Source: Methylotenera sp.
GTDB taxonomy: Bacteria; Pseudomonadota; Gammaproteobacteria; Burkholderiales; Methylophilaceae
Assembly: GCA_002928535.1 (NCBI GenBank)
Contig: PERG01000012.1
Location: 1 to 64,000, forward strand
Length of the DNA stretch: 64,000 nt
Direction: 5' to 3'
The position numbers and the translations under genes were made by a program. Position 1 is the stretch's first letter; each line of letters starts with the position of its first letter. This document shows positions 19,400 through 28,599 of the stretch, one piece after another. The notes below the pieces were generated by a model. That model was not told the DNA's origin, ran no database searches, and saw only the letters and a program-made list of their open reading frames with translations.

Positions 19400-19556
19400 A
19401 ATTACATATTAAGTTGAAGTTCGGCTAAATGAATCTTCATTTATAAAAAAATAATTGAGCCGATATCTGAGTCTGATTAGCCATCTTAGCTAGTGGCGAC
19501 CTCGATAGCTCCTCTTTATTTCATATTAAAACTAAGTCACAGGGATAAATAACCAC

Positions 19557-21755
19557 ATGTTTTACCAATCTCAACTAAAAATCATTCATGTCGCAGTGTT
19601 AATGGCACTGGCGAGTAGTGCACAATTTGCCACAGCTGAAGAATCAAGCGCTAACGCGACTGCTGAATCACCTGCTATTGAAGCACTCCCAGAGGTGACA
19701 GTAAGCTCGACTAAAGACGAGTCTTCCTACCAACCTTTAACCACTACGACAGCAGCCAAGATAGAAGCGCCATTGCGTGATATTCCGCAGACCATCAATG
19801 TTGTTCCAGAAGTCTTAATCGAAGACCAGGGGGCAAGATCCATGCAAGACGTTCTGAAAAATGTGCCTGGCGTTTCTTTTAATATAGGAGACGGCCAGCG
19901 TGATCAGTTCGTCATCCGCGGCTTTGATGCGATTGGCGACCTCTTCGTCGATGGGATCAGAGACGATGCACTTTACTATCGAGATCTTTCCAATATAGAA
20001 CGTGTGGAAGTGGTAAAAGGCCCTGCTGCGGTGTTGTATGGTCGCGGGTCTTCAGGCGGCATCATTAACCGGATTACCAAAAAGCCAGGCATATCCGTGC
20101 GAGACGTGGAGTTGACCGCAGGCTCTTATGAACAGAAACGCGCAACTTTCGACTTTGGTGATGCACTAGGGGATTCAGCGGCGTTTCGGGTTACCGGGGC
20201 AGTAGAAGATTCAGGCAGCTTCAGGGATGAAGGATTTTTGGAGCGTGAACATATTGCACCATCGCTGGCTTTGCAATTATCGCCAGACACAAAACTGCTA
20301 TTACAGGTAGAAAAGCTGCGGGACCGTCGTCTGACGGATATGGGCATCCCCGCTTTTCAGGGTAAGCCAGCAAAAGTGGATATCGATACTTTTTATGGTA
20401 CCTCTGATGCGAAAGACGAAGATTATTCGCAATCCGACGTACTGTCTGGCCGTATAAAGCTGGAACATACGATCAACAATAGCCTTAAGATACAGAACAC
20501 TTTCTCCAGCTACCACTACGAACTGGACCGCAAGAATACTTTTGGTCAAACCGTCAATGAGGCTGCTCGAACAGTGAGGCTTTTCCACGGCGAAACCCAG
20601 CGTGAGGACGATGGATGGTTCAATCAGCTGGAACTGATTCAGGACCTGACATTAGGCAATACTCAACATCAGCTGTTATATGGGACTGAAGTGGGACAGC
20701 AGCACAAAGACCTGCAGGTGATTAACTGGACTACATCACTACCCAATGCGGCCGGAGTACGGGCTCAGTCCGGTCCTAACGTACCATTATTCAATCCTGG
20801 TCAGCCGGATATTTCCGCTTTCGGTGTGCCTGTTTTGAGGCAAGACAATGTGACTACTTTGAAAGTCACGAGCGCTTACGTTCAAGATTTGGTCACGCTC
20901 ACAGACCACTGGAAAGCGCTGGTGGGCGTTCGCTACGACGAATTCAAGCAGAAAGTAGACGACAACTTTAGAGGCGGTATTGATCGCGAGCGGACGGACC
21001 GCGAATGGAGTCCGCGTGCCGGTGTAGTCTTCCAGCCGAATAATTGGCAATCCTATTATGTCTCTTATAGCCGCTCCTTCCAGCCTTCAGGCGAAGTGCT
21101 TGCATTCTCGACAACTCAATCGGAACTGGAGCCGGAAGAGACCAATAATATTGAAGTCGGGGCCAAGCTGGATTTCTTCGGTGGCCGACTTTCGACCACT
21201 GCTTCGGTGTTCCATCTGGAGCGGGAAAATATCAAGAATACGGTTCCGGGTACTAATCCTGCCCAGATTCAATCGGTGGGTACGCAACGGACGCGCGGGC
21301 TTGAACTGACTGCCGCTGGCGAAATCGCTTCACGCTGGCAGGTCTCAGTAGGTTATGCCTACCTGGATGCAGAAATCACTGATTCGATCGCGACACAAAA
21401 TACCAATACCTCTCCACCAATCGTCATCGCCTTGGAAGGCAATCGCGCCGCACTAACCCCGCGCCACAGCGCTAACCTATGGCTAATGCACGATTTAGGA
21501 AGCGGCTTTAGTGTCGGTGGCGGACTGAATTATGTAGGGGATAGATACGCTTCTCCGGATAATACCGTTACTTTAGAGAGTTATTTAACGGTGGATGCAG
21601 CGGCGATATACAGAAGTAAAAAATACGATGTTGCACTCAACCTAAAAAATATTACTGACAAGGAATATTTCATTTCAGGTCACGGCGCAAGCAATAACCT
21701 CAATGCACCGGGCGCGCCTAGAACGGCTGAAGTCAGTCTAAGACTTCATTTCTAA
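19557..21755 (+). CDS. TonB-dependent ferric siderophore receptor
   Basis: 732 residues. Signal peptide 1-27 (VAVLMALASSAQFATA-E), then a TonB-box-like LPEVTVSS near 44. The plug domain (about 65-185) carries DIPQTINVVPEV, VPGVSFNIGDGQRDQFVIRG and ERVEVVKGPAAVLYGRGS. A 22-strand-type barrel follows and the protein ends in Phe (EVSLRLHF). The family is the TonB siderophore receptor group (FhuE/Fiu/FpvA type). It is divergent from the PepSY gene and siderophore operon, so it is the likely receptor for the ferric form of the locally made siderophore. Ligand identity is inference; vibrioferrin receptors (PvuA/PsuA) belong to the same broad family. Confidence 0.92.
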   Translation: MFYQSQLKIIHVAVLMALASSAQFATAEESSANATAESPAIEALPEVTVSSTKDESSYQPLTTTTAAKIEAPLRDIPQTINVVPEVLIEDQGARSMQDVLKNVPGVSFNIGDGQRDQFVIRGFDAIGDLFVDGIRDDALYYRDLSNIERVEVVKGPAAVLYGRGSSGGIINRITKKPGISVRDVELTAGSYEQKRATFDFGDALGDSAAFRVTGAVEDSGSFRDEGFLEREHIAPSLALQLSPDTKLLLQVEKLRDRRLTDMGIPAFQGKPAKVDIDTFYGTSDAKDEDYSQSDVLSGRIKLEHTINNSLKIQNTFSSYHYELDRKNTFGQTVNEAARTVRLFHGETQREDDGWFNQLELIQDLTLGNTQHQLLYGTEVGQQHKDLQVINWTTSLPNAAGVRAQSGPNVPLFNPGQPDISAFGVPVLRQDNVTTLKVTSAYVQDLVTLTDHWKALVGVRYDEFKQKVDDNFRGGIDRERTDREWSPRAGVVFQPNNWQSYYVSYSRSFQPSGEVLAFSTTQSELEPEETNNIEVGAKLDFFGGRLSTTASVFHLERENIKNTVPGTNPAQIQSVGTQRTRGLELTAAGEIASRWQVSVGYAYLDAEITDSIATQNTNTSPPIVIALEGNRAALTPRHSANLWLMHDLGSGFSVGGGLNYVGDRYASPDNTVTLESYLTVDAAAIYRSKKYDVALNLKNITDKEYFISGHGASNNLNAPGAPRTAEVSLRLHF

Positions 21756-21771
21756 AGTTCAGTTAAACGAA

Positions 21772-21797
21772 GGGCGGCGGCAAAACTACCGCTGCCC
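21772..21797 (+). terminator. Possible terminator hairpin after the receptor gene
   Basis: GGGCGGCGG and CCGCTGCCC pair at 8 of 9 positions around CAAAACTA, 16 bp after the receptor stop. The following sequence (ATAATCTCTACATTTTG) has only scattered T residues, so it may be a weak intrinsic terminator. Confidence 0.5.
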
Positions 21798-21871
21798 ATA
21801 ATCTCTACATTTTGCAGTAGCTATTTCGACTATGAATGCCAGCAATTTTGCTATAAAAGCTCATCGTTGGA

Positions 21872-21896
21872 GGTCCGCTAAGGGCCGGAAAGCGAC
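21872..21896. repeat. Intergenic palindromic repeat, copy G
   Basis: GGTCCGCTAAGGGCCGGAAA followed by GCGAC matches the dispersed GTCCGCTTT/GGGCC/AAAGCGGAC family with a few changes. It lies in the roughly 445-bp gap between the receptor and the MFS gene; the rest of that gap is AT-rich with no coding or RNA feature that I can see. Confidence 0.5.
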
Positions 21897-22201
21897 GACG
21901 TATTAGGCGGCTTTTTGTTGTCCTTCAGAATTGATAGTCAACTTGAGATCCCAGCCTTTTCATTATTCTCAATTCAGCATTCAACCTTAACATCCCTTCA
22001 GCAGACGTTCATTTAAATGAGCCATCGAAAACCGTCGACCAACGAAAATACATAGATGCGAACAGAATAAGATTTTTGTTTCAATAATGAACATTTGGAT
22101 TAAACTGAATTAAATAAAAATAATACTGGCGATTAAGCTTACTCAAATATCAATTACTTGAACGATTTATATTGCGAAATCGGAATGAACAATCTCAGCG
22201 C

Positions 22202-23353
22202 ATGAAAGTTCTTTGCGCAGGCGTATGCAGCCTAATCCTTTCGATGGGTATAGCTCGATTTTCTTATACGCCCCTTTTGCCCTTAATGCATGAGCAAGCT
22301 GGCCTCCCACTTTCACATGCAGGATTTCTAGCAGCGATTAATTACACAGGCTATTTATGCGGAGCACTCCTAGCCTCATTAATCAATGATATTGTAATCA
22401 AAGATCGTCTATTTAGAATTGGTATGGTCATTGCCGTTGCCAGTACAGTAATGATGGGGCTCACTGACAATTTCACCATATGGTCAATATCACGCTTCAT
22501 CGCTGGCCTAAGTAGCGCTGCTGGATTAATGTTTGGTAGTGGACTAATCCTGAATTGGCTCATTCGTCATAATCATTACAGCGAACTTGGCATACATTTT
22601 TCTGGCGTTGGTTTGGGTATTGCTGTTTGCTCGGCAGCCGCTATCCTAATGGGTCCCTCAGTTAGTTGGAATGTGCAGTGGTTTGTTTTTTCCATCATCG
22701 GATTATTGTTACTTATTCCAACGTTTAGTTGGTTTCCTGCTCCAGATCGAAGTGCTATTACTAACACTGGTAAGATCTTGTTGGATTCTCCGCCAACTCC
22801 AGCTTTTCTGAGCCTTTTAATGGTAGCGTATTTTTGTGCAGGCTTTGGCTATGTGATCACCGCTACATTCATTGTATCAATCGTAAATTCACTCCCAGGG
22901 CTAGAAGACAAAGGTAACTTAGTATTTCTTGTGATTGGCATAGCCGCTGGGCCGTCTTGCATTGCCTGGGATTCAATAGCTCGCCGGATTGGGGGGCTGA
23001 ACGCACTCGTCATCGCTGCACTTATTCAAATCATTGGGATTTTGCTTCCAATGACAGGAGGCGAATTAATAAGTGTCATGGTTGGTGCGTTCCTATTTGG
23101 TGGTACATGTATGGGTATTGTGAGTCTTGTACTTAGTATTACAGGACGCTATTATCCAACGCGACCGGCCAAGATAATGGGGAAAATGACGATTGCTTAT
23201 GGTATTGCCCAAATCATTGGCCCCGCAATTACTGCCCAGATTGCCGTCAACTATGGGAGTTACTCTACAGGACTTTACATAGCTGCTGGGGTTATGGCAT
23301 TGGGCAGTTTCTTATTTTTTCTGCTTAGAAGAATGGAGATGGTTACTGTTTAG
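22202..23353 (+). CDS. MFS transporter of the YbfB/YjiJ family
   Basis: 383 residues from ATG 22202; a TTG at 22172 would add ten charged residues and is less likely. Neither start has a strong ribosome site. The start MKVLCAGVCSLILSMGIARF, followed by SYTPLLPLM, is the signature of the YbfB/YjiJ group. About twelve hydrophobic helices are visible. The substrate is unknown for the family. It is in the same direction as the TonB receptor but about 450 bp away with a repeat and possible terminator between, so it is probably a separate unit; a link to siderophore handling is only a guess from proximity. Confidence 0.8.
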   Translation: MKVLCAGVCSLILSMGIARFSYTPLLPLMHEQAGLPLSHAGFLAAINYTGYLCGALLASLINDIVIKDRLFRIGMVIAVASTVMMGLTDNFTIWSISRFIAGLSSAAGLMFGSGLILNWLIRHNHYSELGIHFSGVGLGIAVCSAAAILMGPSVSWNVQWFVFSIIGLLLLIPTFSWFPAPDRSAITNTGKILLDSPPTPAFLSLLMVAYFCAGFGYVITATFIVSIVNSLPGLEDKGNLVFLVIGIAAGPSCIAWDSIARRIGGLNALVIAALIQIIGILLPMTGGELISVMVGAFLFGGTCMGIVSLVLSITGRYYPTRPAKIMGKMTIAYGIAQIIGPAITAQIAVNYGSYSTGLYIAAGVMALGSFLFFLLRRMEMVTV

Positions 23354-23493
23354 TTTGGCCAATCTTAAGCAGACATTAGTTTTGTGATCCAAGGGAACTT
23401 AGATTTATCAGCAGGCTTAACTGAATTTCCACTAAGATTTTACAAATGACAGCATAATAAATCTAATCAGCAAATGGGTATTGCAAGTCCATC

Positions 23494-26400
23494 TTAATTC
23501 ATTAGAAAAGTATCAAAATCACTTTCGTTAAGGGGTTTGCTGAAGAGATAACCTTGAAATAACTTACACCCATTCGCGATTAGGAAATTCTTTTGATCTA
23601 TAGTTTCCACACCTTCAGCTATTACTTCCAAACCTAAGATTTTTGCTAAAGAAATTATAGTTTTAGCAATTGATGCATCATGCTCATCATGCATGATATC
23701 TCTTACAAATGATTGATCTATTTTCAATTGACTCAGTGGCATTTTCTTTAAATGATTAAGCGAAGAGTATCCCGTACCGAAGTCATCCAAAGAAAAATTT
23801 AATCCTTTATCTTTGAGCTTCAGCATTTTGTCTACTATTTCTTCATGATTAGAGATAAAAATACTTTCAGTAAGCTCAATTTTTAATTTTGATGGGTCGA
23901 TTTTATATTTCTCGATTGTTTGTAGGATGTGGTCCACGAAATCAGGTTGGATGAATTGAATGACACTTACATTAACTGCAACAGTCAATTTTGAAGTAAT
24001 TGTATCTTTTCTCCATTGCACTAATTTTTTGCATGCGCTTTCAATCACCCACTTGCCCATTTGAATAATCATCTTATTGTCTTCAGCAATAGGTATAAAT
24101 GTAGCTGGCGAAACCATACCTCTATTGGGATGTGTCCATCTTAGTAAGGCTTCTGCACCAACAACATTCGCTTGCACATCTAGTTGAGGTTGATAGTGTA
24201 AAGAAAGTTGATTTTTGGTAATACATACTCTTAAATCCTCTTCAAGCGATACTCTCGAAATTATTTCTAAATGCATAGCAGGATCATAGAATTGCATCGT
24301 GTTTCGCCCACTAGACTTGGCTTTATACATAGCTAAATCGGCATGCTTGAGTACCTCTGTAATATTGTCATCATTCCTCGAAAATAAGGTTATACCTATA
24401 CTTGCTGAACTAACATGCTCAATATGTTCCAGCATGTAAGGCGAATTCAGACTATTGAGAATTTTCTGGGAAATTTCTGCACATTCAAATGTTGCTACAG
24501 TTTCAATTTTGCTGAGATTCTCTAACATTACCACGAATTCATCCCCTCCAAATCGAGCCACGCAATCTGTTTTTCTAATACACGAAGATAATCTTTGACT
24601 GATTTGCTTCAACAAAAGATCACCCACATCGTGCCCGACTGTGTCATTCAAAGATTTGAAATTATCGATATCGATGAATAATAATGCACCATAAGTATCA
24701 TAACGACTGCAAACATTAAAGGCATGTTTTAGCCTTTCCGTAAGCAGTGTACGATTTGGCAAACCAGTCAATTGATCGTAGAACGCGAGCTTTTCAATTT
24801 TTTCTTCGGCAAATTTTCGGTCGGAAATGTTTGTGTTAATTGAAAAAACAGACTGGGGTATATTTTTCTCATCTCGTACCAGAGTCCAATGACTTTCGAT
24901 CATTAACTTTTTAGAATATTTGTTAACTTGCTCAATTTCTCCAGTCCACTCACCTTTTTCGAGCAATGTTTTCATAGCAATTCTGAATTCCGTAGGGTCA
25001 GGATAAATCAACGATTCAATCGGTTCACCTAAAGCCTCATCAATTGTCCACCCATATAATCTCTCAGCTCCTCTATTCCAGAATAGTACGTTATTGTTTA
25101 AGTCTTTTACTAAAATGGCATCTTGAGCTTTATCCAATAAAGATGCCTGGTTCCTGATATGCACGTCGGAGTTGAGTCTTGCTAATTCTGAACTTGCTCT
25201 TGCCGCAAAAACTTTCAACAAAGCTATTGCTAGATCGGTCCCTTGTGTAATGTTTTTCATCAATATGAAAATCATTCCAATTAATTTGCCATCACTACTA
25301 GTGAGTTGGTGGCCTATATACTCTTGCATGCCAAGTGAAATCATCGTTTTGGAAAGCGAGCAATTTTTATCCTTGGATAATACGTATGTTTCATTTTCAA
25401 GAAGAAAACTACATGGACTACCTGAAACTTCATACTCAATATTATCTATAATTTCATTATTCACTACTGCAACCAATGTTTTTGCTTTTAATGGCTTTTC
25501 ATCAGTAAGTTGAGCGATAAATCCTGCATCAGCTCCAATAGTTTCAATCATGCTATATGTAAGCTGGTGAAAAAACTTTTCATCTATGCTAGCAGTTACG
25601 CTTTTGGACATTTTGAGCAAGGCTTCGTGAAACTTTTTATTTTCTTCTTGGCTGCGGATGTTGATAATGCCGAAAGCTAAGTCATCTGCTAATTCCTGTA
25701 ACAAATTGACCTCGCTAGTTATAGGAGTAAATGTTTCTTTTGTATACATTGCTACCAAACCAAAAGTGGTCCCACCATGATTCAAAGGTAAACATATAAC
25801 TCCTTTGAAACCATGCTTAAGCGCTATGTTTGTCCATGGTGAAAATCCACTATCGCGTGTTATATCCCCAACTACAACAGGCTTACCTCCCCGAATGGTC
25901 CTTGCAGCCGGACCTCTTCCTATAACTGGGTCGTCAGACCATGTGAGTTTTATGTCTTTAATATGAGAAATGTTTCCAAAGTGCGCAGCAGGTTTTATTG
26001 ATTTTTCAGGATCATTGTTTGCAAAACCGACCCATGCCATTTCATAGTTGCCTGTAGAAACTATTAGCTCACATAATTTGGTCAATAGCTCTAACTCATT
26101 GACCGAACGAATTAAAAGTTCATTGGAAGAGCTTAGTAACCGAAGTGATCGATTCATCCGTGCTATTTCTATTTCAGTTTTTTTTCTTTCAGTCACATCT
26201 TGTCCAGAAGCTAAAAGAAAAACCACATTTTGATTTGCGTCTTTAATAGGGGTCAGTACAAACTCTGTTTGCCTGCATTCTCCGGAGTTTGTAAAGTAAT
26301 CAGTCGAGGCATGAATTACTTGCCCAGCTTTTCCTTTATGAACTACATCCTTTATGTAATCAGTTACACCGGAGCTTTTAGACCACCAGCTCGTGTCCCA

Positions 26401-27063
26401 AAAATACTTGCCTATCTCATCTCCACGAAGGTAGCCACAAGCATTTAAAGCAATATCGTTAACATCAATTAAAATTCCATTTTCATCCATAAGACCTTGG
26501 AACAAATAGGATTGATTAAAAACTGCTGATAGTTTGTTGATATTTGAAAAGTTCTGATCAGATAGCTCACTCAAAAGCTTATTTTGACGCCGTAACTCCA
26601 ATTGAGTCATAGCTTGGCCAGCAAGGATTTTCAGAGAGTCAATCTGCAATGATGTGAGTTGCCTTGGCTGAAAATCTTTGATAGCTAATGTGCCTAGTGG
26701 GTGACCATTGGGGGATATCAGAGGAACACCGGCATAAAACCTTATTTTCGGATGCCCAACCACCATGGGGTTTTCTTTGAATCTAGAATCTTCTAGGGCA
26801 TCAGATACAATGAAAATATCCGCAGATAGAATCGCCTGTGCACAGAATGCAATCTTTCTGTCGTTTTCACGTTCCACCAGGCCAACTACTGATTTAAACC
26901 ATTCTCGCTCTTTGTCAACGAGAGTGATGGTTGCAATAGGGGTATCGCAAATTTTCGATATCAAACTGGTGATATTATCGAAGTCAGATTCAAAAGGGGT
27001 GTCTAATATGTTATATGACAACAGATCCAACAACCTGCTATTTTCATCTTCGAGATTTTTCAT
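23494..27063 (-). CDS. Multi-sensor GAF/PAS diguanylate cyclase/phosphodiesterase (GGDEF-EAL)
   Basis: 1189 residues without an obvious membrane span. Domains in order: GAF (about 15-150), PAS (about 175-295), GAF (about 310-465), GAF (about 480-640), PAS (about 650-770), GGDEF (about 780-935) and EAL (about 950-1189). The cyclase motif ARFGGDEFVV is intact, with the inhibitory RxxD site (RKTD) five residues before it. The EAL side has GAEALLRW, NVSVIQF and DDFGTGYSS, all intact. It could therefore make and degrade c-di-GMP. ATG 27063 has GGAAG seven bases upstream. It is monocistronic, flanked by AT-rich gaps. The signals sensed by the five input domains are unknown. Confidence 0.9.
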   Translation of the reverse strand: MKNLEDENSRLLDLLSYNILDTPFESDFDNITSLISKICDTPIATITLVDKEREWFKSVVGLVERENDRKIAFCAQAILSADIFIVSDALEDSRFKENPMVVGHPKIRFYAGVPLISPNGHPLGTLAIKDFQPRQLTSLQIDSLKILAGQAMTQLELRRQNKLLSELSDQNFSNINKLSAVFNQSYLFQGLMDENGILIDVNDIALNACGYLRGDEIGKYFWDTSWWSKSSGVTDYIKDVVHKGKAGQVIHASTDYFTNSGECRQTEFVLTPIKDANQNVVFLLASGQDVTERKKTEIEIARMNRSLRLLSSSNELLIRSVNELELLTKLCELIVSTGNYEMAWVGFANNDPEKSIKPAAHFGNISHIKDIKLTWSDDPVIGRGPAARTIRGGKPVVVGDITRDSGFSPWTNIALKHGFKGVICLPLNHGGTTFGLVAMYTKETFTPITSEVNLLQELADDLAFGIINIRSQEENKKFHEALLKMSKSVTASIDEKFFHQLTYSMIETIGADAGFIAQLTDEKPLKAKTLVAVVNNEIIDNIEYEVSGSPCSFLLENETYVLSKDKNCSLSKTMISLGMQEYIGHQLTSSDGKLIGMIFILMKNITQGTDLAIALLKVFAARASSELARLNSDVHIRNQASLLDKAQDAILVKDLNNNVLFWNRGAERLYGWTIDEALGEPIESLIYPDPTEFRIAMKTLLEKGEWTGEIEQVNKYSKKLMIESHWTLVRDEKNIPQSVFSINTNISDRKFAEEKIEKLAFYDQLTGLPNRTLLTERLKHAFNVCSRYDTYGALLFIDIDNFKSLNDTVGHDVGDLLLKQISQRLSSCIRKTDCVARFGGDEFVVMLENLSKIETVATFECAEISQKILNSLNSPYMLEHIEHVSSASIGITLFSRNDDNITEVLKHADLAMYKAKSSGRNTMQFYDPAMHLEIISRVSLEEDLRVCITKNQLSLHYQPQLDVQANVVGAEALLRWTHPNRGMVSPATFIPIAEDNKMIIQMGKWVIESACKKLVQWRKDTITSKLTVAVNVSVIQFIQPDFVDHILQTIEKYKIDPSKLKIELTESIFISNHEEIVDKMLKLKDKGLNFSLDDFGTGYSSLNHLKKMPLSQLKIDQSFVRDIMHDEHDASIAKTIISLAKILGLEVIAEGVETIDQKNFLIANGCKLFQGYLFSKPLNESDFDTFLMN

Positions 27064-27477
27064 AGCTCTTCCATAATAAAATCTTTAACATTGGAAAAGT
27101 AAATTAATAAGGCTTAAGAAATTTATTAGCTTATATTTTACAAATTAGTTCAACTTGTATTTAAGGTAGTGTTACGACCTCAAATTGTTCTGAACATATA
27201 AACTACTGGATTCAACTACAAGCTTCATCGAGTATTCATTTTTGTAGTTGAATCAAATTACCAATTTACTCTAAATTTGCATATATATGAATATTTACCG
27301 CGCTAACGATGGTTATTCAAATTAGTATAAGAAATTACCCGCAAAAGAAATTCAACTGATTACCTCTATTACTGAAAACTTTGAGGGTAACGGAATTATG
27401 GAAATTTAATTTAGTGTGAAGAACTTTTATAGGCAGAAAGCGACGTATCAAACACTAAGCAGACATTCACAATTGCA
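27064..27477. other. AT-rich intergenic region with degenerate repeat
   Basis: This 414-bp gap separates the multi-sensor gene from the porin gene. I see no coding frame or RNA. Near 27432-27470 there are two broken pieces of the dispersed repeat (GGCAGAAAGCGAC and AAGCAGACATTCAC). A stretch AATTTAGTGTGAA at 27407 recurs approximately near 63226 (GATTTAGTGTGAA) and 63493. Confidence 0.5.
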
Positions 27478-28566
27478 CTAGAACTGCATTATTAAAGCTG
27501 TCGTAGCACTTAGGCTTTCTTCAGAAAAGCTATCTTTCTGTTGGAATATTTTATCTTTACTGTGAAATTTTCTAAGCTCGGCTCTTAATGCAAAATGCTT
27601 AGATATTTTATAATCAAGATTGGCTGAATAGCTGAATGTCCTGAAGCCTTTAGGCGTATCCGTAGTAACAATGACTTGGTCTTTGTCTTGATAATACTCA
27701 GCTCTCGCACTCATGCTCAACTTGTCTGAGTACGTGAATTTAGCAATGACTATCGGCGTAAACCATACATTGTATCGACTACTGTTTTTCTCTGATTGCT
27801 CTGCGCCGATATCAAAACCTGTGATCAAACCCCATTGATCATTGAGCTGATATTGCCCATAAAAATTATGGAAATAGCGCATTCTTCTATCCTCATCGGA
27901 TTTATCATTGCCTATATAAGAACTGCTATTGAAGGTGATTCTTGAATTGGGTTTATAAGTCAGTTGGTGACCCATGGATGGCGTTGTATTACCGTCAGGG
28001 CGCTGGATTCGCTGCCAACCATTCAAGATAAGCCCGCTCGCATACCATCTGCCATCTTCAGAGGTATAGGAAAGGCGCAGTCCCGTTTCGAAATAAGGGG
28101 AGTTATCTGCGAGCATGCTTCTGGTAACAGTCCAGTTGTCAATTCCAATCGCACTTTCAAACCCGATATGTGAGGGTAGTAGGCCTGCGTCTATCCAGAC
28201 AGTATCCGATAGCTTCAGGCCGATATTAGCTTCAAACAGCTTCTGTAAATCTTTCGGTTCCAAAGCGTAATTAGCGCGCATATAGGTGCCTGAACCTAGG
28301 GCTAAATTGGCCCGTACCCATTCAGTGTTAAAATTTGCTTTAATAAATCCTAAATTAATACTTGGTTTATCAGTGACATTATGACTGTAGGTAAAGCCAG
28401 GCCTTAGATCATCAGAGGGGCGATTGAAATCATGCAAATAATAGGTTTCTAAGTAACCACTAACGCTTAACTTGCTTTGCACTGGTTGGCTCGATTCCGC
28501 TGCAAATGTTTGTTGGGCGAATATGGACAGAATGGTCCATAGTGATAAGTTGCTACTAATTTTCAT
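27478..28566 (-). CDS. Outer-membrane beta-barrel porin (OmpL-like / BBP2 family)
   Basis: 362 residues. A signal peptide (about 1-22, cleavage FAA-E) precedes SKLSVSGYLETYYLHDFNRP, and the chain ends in a C-terminal Phe (ALIMQF). Alternating Tyr/Trp-rich strands (TYMRANYALEP, WTVTRSMLADNSPYFETGLRLSY) resemble the putative beta-barrel porin-2 family. It starts 33 bp after the kup stop on the same strand, so it is probably co-transcribed with the potassium transporter and the KdpDE-like regulators. A role in letting potassium or osmolytes across the outer membrane is suggested only by that context. Confidence 0.78.
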   Translation of the reverse strand: MKISSNLSLWTILSIFAQQTFAAESSQPVQSKLSVSGYLETYYLHDFNRPSDDLRPGFTYSHNVTDKPSINLGFIKANFNTEWVRANLALGSGTYMRANYALEPKDLQKLFEANIGLKLSDTVWIDAGLLPSHIGFESAIGIDNWTVTRSMLADNSPYFETGLRLSYTSEDGRWYASGLILNGWQRIQRPDGNTTPSMGHQLTYKPNSRITFNSSSYIGNDKSDEDRRMRYFHNFYGQYQLNDQWGLITGFDIGAEQSEKNSSRYNVWFTPIVIAKFTYSDKLSMSARAEYYQDKDQVIVTTDTPKGFRTFSYSANLDYKISKHFALRAELRKFHSKDKIFQQKDSFSEESLSATTALIMQF

Positions 28567-28599
28567 AAGGCATAAATCTTGACTTAAACACGCATTATT

